Part shown: positions 1-5,715 of the stretch, piece after piece
Layout of the letters: every line of letters starts with the position of its first letter
Numbering within the stretch: the first letter of the stretch is position 1
Origin: CAYWGR01 sp964458015
GTDB taxonomy: Bacteria > Planctomycetota > Planctomycetia > Pirellulales > Thermoguttaceae
Direction of reading: 5' to 3'
NCBI GenBank assembly: GCA_964458015.1
Contig: CAYWGR010000232.1
Location: 1 to 7,052, forward strand
DNA length: 7,052 bases
Notes under the pieces: generated by a model
Databases searched by the model: none
The model's input: the letters and a program-made list of their open reading frames with translations, nothing else
What the model was told of the DNA's origin: nothing
Position numbers and translations under genes: made by a program

Positions 1-856
1 GATTTGCTTCACTGGCCACTGACCACTGACCACTGGCCACTTTTTCCGGCCACTGGCCACTGGCCACTTTTTCCCCTCTCTTCTCTAATCTTGCCGTTAA
101 CTTGCCAACTGTGAGAAATCCACCTTCGCGGGAGTCCACTTCATACAGGCAAGGCCCCTGAAGGATCACCTTCGCACCGGTATCGTAAGAAATTTCCATC
201 AAGCCCGAAGCCAGGGCAAACTTGTCGCCCAGGGCAATTGGCGATGGATTATTTTTGGTTCCTGCTTTCCAATCTGCTTCATGGATCGTCGGCAACCGGC
301 TGTTGCCCGGATTTCCCGCTCCCCACTTCACGCCAACCATGCTTGTGATGCAACCGACGTGCTCTCGCTCGGGCGGCAACACCGCAGCAGGCAACGGCGC
401 TTTGCGGCTGGTTGCCACTTGTTCTGGCTGGGAGACATAAACCAGCGAAGCGCCCCAAAGCCCAAGACTTGTAAGTACGGTCGCCACGAGCAGTGCAAAG
501 GGGACTTCTTGCGAGAAAAAGCTGACACCGTTTTGAAATGCCGAGAAAAACAATCCAGCACGATGCGACGAACGATCGACAGGCTCCTGGATATCAAGGT
601 CGAGCGATTGCAGGGATTCTGCATCCAGGTCTGGATTTTCTGCGGCCAATACATCGTCGTCCGGGCTCTTCATCGTCGGCAATTCAACTTCCAGCAAAGC
701 GACCATAGCCGTGTAGGTGGAGAAGATTTGCCGAGATTCCGCACTTGCCGTTAATTGCGATTTCAGACGAAGGCTCTCTTCGTCGGTAAGACGCCCTTCA
801 TGGAGCTTGGCGGTCAGGCTGCGTAGTTCGCGGAGGTTTTCGGCCGACAACGTCAT
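1..856 (-). CDS. FecR-domain transmembrane regulator, partial (3' end beyond the window)
   Basis: The frame is open from the ATG at 856-854 to the window edge: 285 complete codons and no stop. Residues 1-60 are charged and helical, like the cytoplasmic part of planctomycete anti-sigma-type proteins. A hydrophobic segment at about 118-141 (ALLVATVLTSLGLWGASLVY) is a single membrane span. Residues 165-257 match a FecR-type domain: a W and LGD turn, then ASGLMEISYDTGAKVILQGP and the GKLTARL ending. In this lineage such proteins usually continue into a LamG/concanavalin-like extracytoplasmic domain, which would lie outside the window. The start is firm: GGGAGG lies eight bases upstream, and the ATG overlaps the TGA of the sigma factor gene (ATGA), implying translational coupling. 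By analogy with FecR it probably senses something outside the membrane and controls its partner sigma factor; this is inferred. From about residue 261 the frame reads through a heptamer repeat encoding two VASGQW units, so the domain end may be degenerate. Confidence 0.85.
   Translation of the reverse strand, partial: MTLSAENLRELRSLTAKLHEGRLTDEESLRLKSQLTASAESRQIFSTYTAMVALLEVELPTMKSPDDDVLAAENPDLDAESLQSLDLDIQEPVDRSSHRAGLFFSAFQNGVSFFSQEVPFALLVATVLTSLGLWGASLVYVSQPEQVATSRKAPLPAAVLPPEREHVGCITSMVGVKWGAGNPGNSRLPTIHEADWKAGTKNNPSPIALGDKFALASGLMEISYDTGAKVILQGPCLYEVDSREGGFLTVGKLTARLEKRGEKVASGQWPEKVASGQWSVASEAN
10..74. repeat. Heptamer tandem repeat (ACTGGCC/ACTGACC) inside the FecR-domain gene
   Basis: On the plus strand four tandem heptamers (ACTGGCC, ACTGACC, ACTGACC, ACTGGCC) occupy 11-38. 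An ACTTTTTCC spacer follows, then two more ACTGGCC heptamers at 52-65 and a second ACTTTTTCC at 66-74. On the coding (minus) strand the tract stays in frame and reads as repeated VASGQW separated by PEK. Because the unit is seven bases, gain or loss of a copy shifts the frame unless copies change in threes. The same kind of GGCCAGTGG tract is, to my knowledge, dispersed in planctomycete genomes, so this may be an intrusion of a genome-wide repeat into the gene. Confidence 0.85.
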
Positions 857-1380
857 GGCGATGTCCTCCCCGTCTCCTCCGACTTCACGCAATCGTAAAG
901 CTTGTCGTAGATGCCCTGAAGCGTTTTGTAGACGGCGTTGTCGGTCCGGTTCAACTTCTGTGCAATCTCATGGACGCTTTTGCCGTCATCGAAACGTTGC
1001 CGAAGGATCACCAGATTCCACGGCGATAGTTTTTCAACGCATTTCCGCAACATCTCGCTGAGCGCGTCGGCCGTTTCGCTAACCTCCAGTGTTTCCTGGG
1101 CCACGAGGTCGGCCAATTCCAACCGCAAGCGTGTCGCACGGCTGCTCTGCTTTTGGCGATATTTCAATATCTCCAAGCGAGCAACGCCGAATGCCCAACG
1201 CGCGAAATCTTCCTCGGGCCGATATTCCGCGAATTTCTCCCAAAGCACGGCACTCACATTCTGAAGCACGTCGTCGCAATCGGCCGCCGAGGGAACATGG
1301 GAACGGACATACACATAGAGCCGCCGCTGGCAAGCCGTGTAAAGAGAGACGAATTTATCGGTTTGAGAATCTTGGCTCAT
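853..1380 (-). CDS. RNA polymerase sigma-70 family factor (Rhodopirellula/Verrucomicrobium type)
   Basis: This is a 175-residue ECF-size sigma factor that should direct RNA polymerase to a special set of promoters. Region 2 spans about residues 10-77: DDVLQNVSAVLWEKF at 35-50, then DFARWAFGVARLEILKYRQ, matching the DVLQ...W.KF...FRAWAF.IAR.E pattern of this subfamily. Region 4 spans about 108-165: LSPWNLVILRQRFDDGKSV, followed by a helix-turn-helix (HEIAQKLNRTDNAVYKTLQGI). The length suits the family. I chose the ATG at 1380 because the sigma fold begins ten residues later. The frame stays open upstream to a TTG at 1497, but that extra stretch is Arg/Cys-rich and unlike sigma factors. The ribosome site before 1380 is weak. 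The gene ends in ATGA, overlapping the start of the FecR-domain gene, so the two form one transcription unit. The target regulon cannot be read from the window. Confidence 0.9.
   Translation of the reverse strand: MSQDSQTDKFVSLYTACQRRLYVYVRSHVPSAADCDDVLQNVSAVLWEKFAEYRPEEDFARWAFGVARLEILKYRQKQSSRATRLRLELADLVAQETLEVSETADALSEMLRKCVEKLSPWNLVILRQRFDDGKSVHEIAQKLNRTDNAVYKTLQGIYDKLYDCVKSEETGRTSP
863..869 (-). promoter_or_regulatory. Ribosome binding site of the FecR-domain gene
   Basis: On the minus strand GGGGAGG precedes the ATG at 856 by about six to eight bases and lies inside the last codons of the sigma factor gene. It fixes the start of the second gene and, with the ATGA overlap, supports coupled translation of the pair. 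Confidence 0.6.
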
Positions 1381-1921
1381 GGCGTTCCCACGTTCTCCGC
1401 ACGCAGCCGGCTCGGTCTGGTGGCGTTTCCGGCAATTTCGAGAATAGTAGGCGTCTTTGTTCCCCGCAGTGGCCTTTCCTTCTATTCTCCTCAACACCAG
1501 ACGAATTTTGTAGTTTCATGCACCCACTAGAGGGGGCTGCGGGGTGTTTTTCGCCAAAAAATGAAATAATGAACCTGCCAGCGGTTCCAAGTTACCGCAC
1601 CAAGAGAGGGTGGGAGGCCGACAAGTGTTGGTGTTGTTGCCCAATGTAAAAACGCCCGGCTTTTTTGAGCAGCATAAGCGGTGCAAGCATTATTTGAGCG
1701 TCCTGTAAGCATGGATAGCCCCAGAAAGAGCCTCTGAACGCCTGGACGCGGCATCCATGATATGATAGTTTTGGCCTTATAGATGCCGATGTTGGCGAGG
1801 ATCGTAGTTTCATTGCAATTTTGGCTTTCAGGCCTAATTTGCCGGCCGATCCGGCCGTGGAAAAGAATCCTTGGCAACACCTACGCAGTGCAGCGAAGAG
1901 CGATAAGCTGCCGGAAATTTC
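1381..1921. other. Intergenic region between the sigma operon and tRNA-Ser, no convincing gene
   Basis: About 540 bases separate the minus-strand sigma/FecR unit from the plus-strand tRNA, so promoters for both should lie here. I could not place a convincing -35/-10 pair for either. A 117-codon minus-strand frame (1527-1880) lacks domain-like sequence, a ribosome site and coding-type composition, and I regard it as chance. A short perfect hairpin, GGCCG-ATC-CGGCC, lies in 1842-1858 without a following T-run. Nothing else stands out. Confidence 0.6.
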
Positions 1922-2008
1922 GGATGGGTGGCCGAGCGGTCTAAGGCGGTGGTCTTGAAAACCACTGTAGGCGAGAGTCTACCGGGGGTTCGAATCCCTC
2001 CCCATCCG
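1922..2008 (+). tRNA. tRNA-Ser(UGA)
   Basis: The 87-base sequence folds as a class II tRNA. The acceptor stem GGATGGG (1922-1928) pairs perfectly with CCCATCC (2001-2007), with discriminator G at 2008. The D arm is GCCGAGCGGTCTAAGGC. The anticodon stem GTGGT/ACCAC encloses loop CTTGAAA with anticodon TGA at 1956-1958. A long variable arm (GTAG...CTAC) is typical of tRNA-Ser. The T arm is GGGGG-TTCGAAT-CCCTC with one G-T wobble. It reads UCA and, by wobble, other UCN serine codons. The bases after the discriminator are CT, so CCA is not encoded and must be added by the CCA-adding enzyme. A REP-like palindrome begins 13 bases downstream. Confidence 0.97.
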
Positions 2009-2020
2009 CTTTCAGCAATG

Positions 2021-2052
2021 CCTTCCCTCGCCCGCGTGCGGGAGAGGGGCTG
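2021..2052. repeat. REP-like GC-rich palindrome, copy A
   Basis: Contains CCCTCGCCCGCGTGCGGGAG followed by AGGGGCTG: a hairpin with CCCGC/GCGGG at its core and flanking CCCTC...GAGGG pairing. It begins 13 bases after the tRNA end and shares its core with the copies at 2087-2129 and 3803-3842. No T-run follows, so it is not a standard terminator, although a hairpin here could still protect or define the tRNA 3' side. Confidence 0.75.
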
Positions 2053-2086
2053 ATCGGCGGCTACGCAGCCAATGGTTCCTATAACG

Positions 2087-2129
2087 CCTCCCCTCGCCCG
2101 CATGCGGGAGAGGGGCTGGGGGTGAGGGC
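2087..2129. repeat. REP-like GC-rich palindrome, copy B
   Basis: A near-identical second copy of the preceding element, in the same orientation and with a longer tail: CCCCTCGCCCGCATGCGGGA, then GAGGGGCTGGGGGTGAGGGC. The inner CCCGCATGCGGG is a perfect palindrome. The spacing and orientation relative to copy A suggest a paired insertion. Confidence 0.8.
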
Positions 2130-2311
2130 GGGTTGCCCTGTGAGTTGCGAAAGTCCCGTTTGGCGATTATCTGCCAACGCCTCTTGTGTCGCCTCCTCTG
2201 TTTCCGGCGTGTTCGCAACGATTTGAAAAGGAAGGGGCGAAAATCCCAGAGGGCGGGGGCCATGATGGCAAGCATTGATCCCGACCTTCGACACGAAAGG
2301 ACTTGGATGAA

Positions 2312-2659
2312 ATGAGAGACTGTTTGCTGAAAGTGCTCTTGTTGCTGCTTGCCGGTGTGCTGCTGGCAGGATGCGAGACACGGTCTACGATACCCACTGG
2401 CAAAATGTGTGTAGTCCAATTCCGACGCGATGCTTTGGGGGCGGCAGGAACTCTTCCGATCTCTCCTACAACGGACGGCGTTAATGGCGCAGAGGTTAGC
2501 CTGACAGGAACCTTGAAGGGCATGAGTTCTGATTGGATTATTATTACGCAGGGCACGACGGATCATTGGATTGCGGCCAATTCCGTCCTGATGCTCACGA
2601 TTGAGCCAACGATGCATATCGACACCGTGAGGCCTGAACCGCAGCCCGCAGCCAAGTAA
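2312..2659 (+). CDS. Small predicted lipoprotein of unknown function
   Basis: A 115-residue protein. Residues 1-20 form a lipoprotein signal: a short charged start (MRDCLLK), a leucine-rich core (LLLLLAGVL) and a canonical lipobox LAGC with the modified cysteine at 21, so the mature product should be membrane-anchored outside the cytoplasm. The mature part has no domain I can name. Residues about 62-95 (EVSLTGTLKGMSSDWIIITQ, then TTDHWIAANSVLMLTIEP) resemble a small beta-rich module with a conserved-looking W-I pattern, of the sort seen in planctomycete conserved hypothetical proteins. I chose the ATG at 2312: AAGGA at 2297-2301 is about ten bases upstream and the signal peptide begins there, whereas an in-frame TTG at 2303 sits too close to that site. 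It stands alone between repeats, about 300 bases after the tRNA. Confidence 0.72.
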   Translation: MRDCLLKVLLLLLAGVLLAGCETRSTIPTGKMCVVQFRRDALGAAGTLPISPTTDGVNGAEVSLTGTLKGMSSDWIIITQGTTDHWIAANSVLMLTIEPTMHIDTVRPEPQPAAK

Positions 2660-2726
2660 AAGGCTAGGAGCTAGTTCTTTTACTTCAACCCGCCCAGTTG
2701 GGATGATGGCAAAGAGAAGGCGAGTT

Positions 2727-2797
2727 CCGTAGTGTGCGTCCGCGACGCACAAAAATACGGCGTGCAAGGAATGGTGCGTCGCGGACGCACCCTACGG
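2727..2797. mobile_element. MITE-like element with 24-bp inverted ends
   Basis: The left arm 2727-2750 and right arm 2774-2797 are inverted copies matching at 23 of 24 positions by hand alignment, separated by 23 unrelated bases. Each arm itself contains a small palindrome, GTGCGTC-CGC-GACGCAC, so the DNA or RNA could fold into a cruciform or two hairpins. No transposase and no clear target-site duplication are visible. It could be a non-autonomous element or two REP units in inverted array. Its right arm supplies the TAG stop (2792-2794) of the minus-strand frame that follows. Confidence 0.75.
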
Positions 2798-2980
2798 CGG
2801 TTGCTGCTTTGCCATCTTTGCCCGCAGGCTTGTTTGCAGTTCTTCCGGCAAGTCGAAAACACGATACAGCACCAGCAACAAGCTCCCATATGCCGGTATA
2901 GCAACGGCGCGGCCATAGCCGGAGTGGCCGTGTCGGTTCCATCGGAACCCGGGAACATCAGCACGCAAGATTAGGAACAC
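2792..2980 (-). pseudogene. Possible remnant of a small membrane protein gene
   Basis: This minus-strand frame is 62 codons from a GTG, and the open frame extends a little further upstream without an ATG. Its last 38 residues look protein-like: GYGRAVAIPAYGSLLLVLYR, then VFDLPEELQTSLRAKMAKQQ, i.e. a short hydrophobic helix followed by an amphipathic charged tail. There is no ribosome binding site, and the stop codon is formed by the right arm of the MITE-like element, so the original 3' end was probably cut off. I read it as a decayed or truncated gene. It may also be a chance frame; the other two minus frames over the same DNA are Arg/Cys-rich and look non-coding. Confidence 0.3.
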
Positions 2981-3037
2981 CTGAGAGCGGAGAAGGGGAA
3001 TCGGTTTGCCAAGAGACTGGAAAAGGGAACAAGGTTG

Positions 3038-3799
3038 CTACATAGCTCGTGTACTTTGATGCTCGACAAGTGAGTTGTGTGGCGAGACAAACACCGATGT
3101 GGTCCATTCGTAGGTTTTGCCGACATCCGAAACCGCTGTTGCCATAAATCGAACATCATGGCCAGCACACACTTGGCCATTCACTACACCCTGTATTACA
3201 TCTGGCAACCAAAAAATATGCAGCCATGCCTTGCGAAGGTACGAGATGGGGAGACCGGCTTTTCCAACTTGGTCTGCAAACTTTTCTACAGCCAACCGTT
3301 TGGCGTTCGCGACCAATGGAGTTTCAGCATTGTTGTCTTCAGCGTGTAACAAGTCAAAGTCAAGCGATTCTGTTTGGCCAATGAGCATCCCAAACAGCCA
3401 ATAGCCGTTATACTCGGAGTAGCGGCTCGTGTATGTGCCGAGAAAATTGTGCAAGACACTGGTTAGCTTTCGGCGACACACCATATTAGCCCTCCACTCA
3501 CTCTTGTCTTTTATAAACACCACATAATCATACGTTCCTATACAATGCTGAACAATCCAAGTTAGAAAAAATAGGTGCTCAGGCATACTCTCCTCGGGCA
3601 GTCCATATAGATAGTCGCTGTGCCCGAGGCTTGACAAGGTTTCCTTGCCGGCAGGCAAGTGGCTCTCTGGCAAGACATATTTTTTTCGCGTGTTCGGGAA
3701 GTACCAGTTGGCCTTTCGCCACCGCCGGCTGTTGCCCCGTGCCAAGCAGGCCGAAGGCCAAGAGCGTAAACAGGAAGCCCCGGAGCGGCTCGCTCGCAC
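3038..3799 (-). CDS. Unknown protein with disrupted 5' end (probable frameshift)
   Basis: A 253-codon frame from a GTG at 3799. Residues from about 39 onward read like a real globular protein (YVLPESHLPAGKE, EHLFFLTWIVQHCIGTYDYV, YNGYWLFGMLIGQTESLDFD, KAWLHIFWLPDVIQGVV) with many aromatic residues. I recognise no family. Residues 1-38 are Arg/Ser/Cys-rich and do not look native. The neighbouring minus frame over the same DNA encodes a good signal peptide, FLFTLLAFGLLGTGQQPAVA, then KGQLVLPEHAKK, which enters this frame exactly at a run of seven A (plus-strand T run 3680-3686). Removing one A would give a continuous secreted protein of about 240 residues. The signal-peptide frame has no ATG or GTG, because a REP-like copy (3803-3842) lies where the start should be. 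This is either a decaying gene, a sequencing error in a homopolymer, or a slippage-dependent gene. The 3' part is reliable as former or current coding sequence; its expression is uncertain. Confidence 0.55.
   Translation of the reverse strand: MRASRSGASCLRSWPSACLARGNSRRWRKANWYFPNTRKKYVLPESHLPAGKETLSSLGHSDYLYGLPEESMPEHLFFLTWIVQHCIGTYDYVVFIKDKSEWRANMVCRRKLTSVLHNFLGTYTSRYSEYNGYWLFGMLIGQTESLDFDLLHAEDNNAETPLVANAKRLAVEKFADQVGKAGLPISYLRKAWLHIFWLPDVIQGVVNGQVCAGHDVRFMATAVSDVGKTYEWTTSVFVSPHNSLVEHQSTRAM
3680..3797 (-). pseudogene. Out-of-frame signal peptide segment of the 3038-3799 gene
   Basis: In the frame GGC TTC CTG TTT ACG, the minus strand encodes RGFLFTLLAFGLLG, then TGQQPAVA and KGQLVLPEHAKK: a charged start, a hydrophobic core and an AVA-type signal peptidase I site. 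The frame closes upstream at TAA (3809-3807) inside a REP-like copy; its only start candidates are a TTG at 3761 and a CTG. It joins the downstream protein frame if one base of the A7 run at 3680-3686 is dropped. Confidence 0.5.
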
Positions 3800-3802
3800 G
3801 CC

Positions 3803-3842
3803 GCCCTTACACCCTGCCCCTCTCCCAAAGGGCGAGGGGAGT
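3803..3842. repeat. REP-like GC-rich palindrome, copy C (opposite orientation)
   Basis: The minus strand carries CTCCCCTCGCCC-TTT-GGGA, then GAGGGGCAGGGTGTAAGGGC: the same plan as copies A and B but inverted, with a shortened loop and a diverged tail. It abuts the 5' end of the unknown minus-strand gene, apparently displacing that gene's native start. Confidence 0.75.
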
Positions 3843-3858
3843 TTCTTGTTGTGCCAGC

Positions 3859-3888
3859 TTGTGTGTCAGGCCTGCCGGATGGTATAAA
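3859..3888 (+). promoter_or_regulatory. Possible relic promoter of the tRNA-like sequence
   Basis: TTGTGT (3859-3864) and TATAAA (3883-3888) are separated by 18 bases and would start transcription about ten bases before the tRNA-like sequence at 3905. The -10 box is good (5 of 6); the -35 box is poor (3 of 6). Confidence 0.25.
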
Positions 3889-3904
3889 TAGAGGATGAGA
3901 AGAG

Positions 3905-3991
3905 GGGGGAGTTGGCCCTGCGGTCATTGCGGTGGTCTTGAAAACCGCAGTGAGCGAAAGTCTACCGAGGGGACGAATCTCTCCTGTTCCG
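3905..3991 (+). pseudogene. Degenerate tRNA-Ser(UGA) copy
   Basis: This 87-base stretch aligns along its whole length with the tRNA-Ser at 1922-2008, about three quarters identical with two compensating one-base indels by hand alignment. Eighteen bases around the anticodon (1946-1963 versus 3929-3946) are identical, including TGA at 3939-3941, and AGTCTACCG of the variable arm is shared. Decay is clear. The acceptor stem GGGGGAG/CTGTTCC has one G-G mismatch and two G-T pairs. The D stem is largely lost. The T loop reads GACGAAT instead of TTCGAAT, removing the conserved T54-T55. It is therefore probably non-functional, although the anticodon and T stems still pair. The orientation matches the intact gene. 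Confidence 0.7.
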
Positions 3992-4097
3992 TTTTGTGTT
4001 TCGCCTGGACGCGCAGGATAGCGTTTTGCCCGACAAATTCAGGGCATGACGTTTTCGCTTTTTTGAAAAAAATCCCTCCTGTTAATCCCGCCTCGTT

Positions 4098-5630
4098 ATG
4101 AAAGTTTCGCAAATGTCTGCTCTTATGATGCGCCAGAATTGTGTCGGATGGTATGTTTCACGATCATGGGCTTTGGCGACCGTGATGCTGCTGATAGGTG
4201 TTTGTCGCAATGCTTCGGCCGAGGAGCCGAGCAAGACGGTTGTGGTGCAGCCGCAAGACAATGGCCAGGCGCTTGTGAATCCCGACATGGGCTGGACGCT
4301 GCATTTCTACTCGAATGCGATCGAGAACTATGGCTCGAAGTTGGAGCCTTCGGATACGCTGGACGATTGGCCGGGGCTTTCGACGATTTATCTTCGCGTG
4401 CCGTGGTCGTTTTTAGAGCCCAAGGAAGGGCAGTTCAATTGGACTTTGTTCGACACGCCGGCCCAGCGTTGGATTGCGAAGGGGAAGAAGATCGCGATTC
4501 GCGTGAGTTGCTGCGAAAGTTGGTGGCGCTATGCCACGCCGAAATGGGTGCAAGAGGCGGGAGCCAAGGGCGTTGATTTCGAGTTCGGCAAGGGGCCAAA
4601 GCAAAATGGTCCGCTGTGGGAGCCGAATTACCAGGATCCCGTTTTTCTGGCAAAGCTCGATCACTTTCTGGCCGCGATGGCCAAGCGTTACGACGGCAAT
4701 CCGAACGTGGCGTTCATCGACATCGGTTCGTTCGGCATGTGGGGCGAAGGGCACACGGGCTTTGGCAGCCAGCTTAATCAAGCCCAGACGTTTGAAGCGG
4801 TGAAAAAGCATATCGACTTGCACGTCCAACATTTTCATCGCACGTTGCTTTGCATTAGCGACGACGTGGCGGGCCACGACCGGCAAGGGCGGCACCTTCC
4901 CGAAACGGATTACGCGATTTCCAAGGGTGTTACGCTGCGCGATGACAGTATCCTCGTTCAAAATCCGCCCAACTCGTGGTTTCATGCCGAGATGGCGCAG
5001 GAGTTTTGGCCGCGTTGGCCGGTTATCATCGAGCACGAGCATTATGGCAGCTCGAAGGCGCGGCAAGCGTGGAGCGGCGATTTGCTATTGAAGTCGGTCG
5101 AGGACTACCATGCCAGCTACATGTCGATCCATTGGTGGCCGCGCGAGGAACTGAATGAGAATCGCGAGACGATCGAGAAAATCAACCTCCGTTTGGGCTA
5201 TCGCATTCAACTGCGAAGCATTGGTTGGCCTGCCGTGATTGCGGGAAATCAGCCGTTTACGGTGGGCACCGTTTGGGCGAACGCCGGCGTTGCACCGTGC
5301 TATCCCGGCGGTCATTGGGCCATGACGCTTAAAGACGAAAAAGGTGGCATTGCGGCCGTGCTGGTCGATGAGAATTTCGACGTTCGGAATCTGAAGGTTG
5401 GGCCGCCGAATCAGGCTCCGGTTGAAAAGATTCAATCGCGTTTTGTCGTGGCCTTGAGCCATGTTGCGCCCGAGGGCGTTCATACGCCGCCGCTGAAGCC
5501 GGGCGAGTATGGCGTATTCGTGTCGGTCGGCCTTGCGGATGGAACACCAAGAATTGCATTGCCGATGGCCGGCGACGACGGCCAGCGCCGGTATCGACTT
5601 GGAACGGTCCGAGTTGCCGCGGCGAAGTAG
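4098..5630 (+). CDS. Secreted glycoside-hydrolase-like protein (DUF4832 type)
   Basis: A 510-residue protein. A signal peptide is visible (core WALATVMLLIGVC at 24-36, cleavage after ASA at 41), so it acts outside the cytoplasm. Residues about 50-350 look like a TIM-barrel glycosidase: NPDMGW, YLRVPWSFLEPKEGQFNW at 98-115, GKKIAIRVSC and NVAFIDIGSFGMWGEGHTGF at 203-222, with E217 in WGEG a candidate acid/base and E312/E314 in IIEHEHYG a candidate nucleophile region. Residues about 360-510 (INLRLGYRIQLRSIGWP, then NAGVAPCYPGGHW) match the beta-sandwich DUF4832 domain found at the C-terminus of such proteins. The substrate is unknown; polysaccharide or glycoconjugate breakdown is inferred from the fold. 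The start is uncertain: ATGs lie at 4098, 4113, 4125 and 4128, none with a Shine-Dalgarno site. The last two give a more usual 30-residue signal peptide. The gene stands alone, 106 bases after the tRNA pseudogene. Confidence 0.85.
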   Translation: MKVSQMSALMMRQNCVGWYVSRSWALATVMLLIGVCRNASAEEPSKTVVVQPQDNGQALVNPDMGWTLHFYSNAIENYGSKLEPSDTLDDWPGLSTIYLRVPWSFLEPKEGQFNWTLFDTPAQRWIAKGKKIAIRVSCCESWWRYATPKWVQEAGAKGVDFEFGKGPKQNGPLWEPNYQDPVFLAKLDHFLAAMAKRYDGNPNVAFIDIGSFGMWGEGHTGFGSQLNQAQTFEAVKKHIDLHVQHFHRTLLCISDDVAGHDRQGRHLPETDYAISKGVTLRDDSILVQNPPNSWFHAEMAQEFWPRWPVIIEHEHYGSSKARQAWSGDLLLKSVEDYHASYMSIHWWPREELNENRETIEKINLRLGYRIQLRSIGWPAVIAGNQPFTVGTVWANAGVAPCYPGGHWAMTLKDEKGGIAAVLVDENFDVRNLKVGPPNQAPVEKIQSRFVVALSHVAPEGVHTPPLKPGEYGVFVSVGLADGTPRIALPMAGDDGQRRYRLGTVRVAAAK

Positions 5631-5667
5631 ACGAGAATGAGCCGCGATACTGGTTGAGAGTCAACAG

Positions 5668-5697
5668 CGTAGTGCGTTTATGCGCTATGCCGTTTTG
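5668..5697 (+). terminator. Weak hairpin after the DUF4832 gene, possible terminator
   Basis: CGTAGTGCG (5668-5676) can pair with TGCGCTATG (5681-5689) around a TTTA loop, with three G-T wobbles, followed by CCGTTTT. It is about 40 bases after the stop codon, which suits a terminator, but the stem is weak and the T-run short. Confidence 0.25.
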
Positions 5698-5715
5698 CCA
5701 TTGGTTTTTTTCTAC

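Noticed and set aside
10..74. CRISPR-like array at the left edge
   Set aside because: The repeats are seven bases long with no unique spacers of CRISPR size; it is a simple heptamer tract.
281..754. 157-codon plus-strand frame over the FecR-domain gene
   Set aside because: Its Arg/Cys/Gln-rich sequence is typical of an antisense shadow; the minus strand here encodes a coherent membrane segment and FecR domain.
1527..1880. 117-codon minus-strand frame upstream of the sigma gene
   Set aside because: No ribosome site, no domain-like or membrane pattern, and a composition like non-coding DNA; two other overlapping frames are equally long and equally unconvincing.
2012..2767. 251-codon minus-strand frame
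   Set aside because: It runs across the lipoprotein gene, both REP copies and a MITE arm; residues such as PPSPPAPLPHAGEG are translated repeat. The plus-strand lipoprotein explains the DNA better.
2935..2949. Palindrome GGTTCC-ATC-GGAACC
   Set aside because: Six-base stem with no T-run and no neighbouring promoter; it falls inside the possible gene remnant and can be chance.
3905..3991. Phage or island attachment site (attR) formed by tRNA-Ser
   Set aside because: An att duplication normally copies only the tRNA 3' end exactly; here the whole gene is copied and diverged, and no integrase is present. Kept only as a hypothesis.
4413..5066. 217-codon minus-strand frame within the DUF4832 gene
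   Set aside because: It is antisense to a well-supported secreted enzyme and shows no domain of its own.
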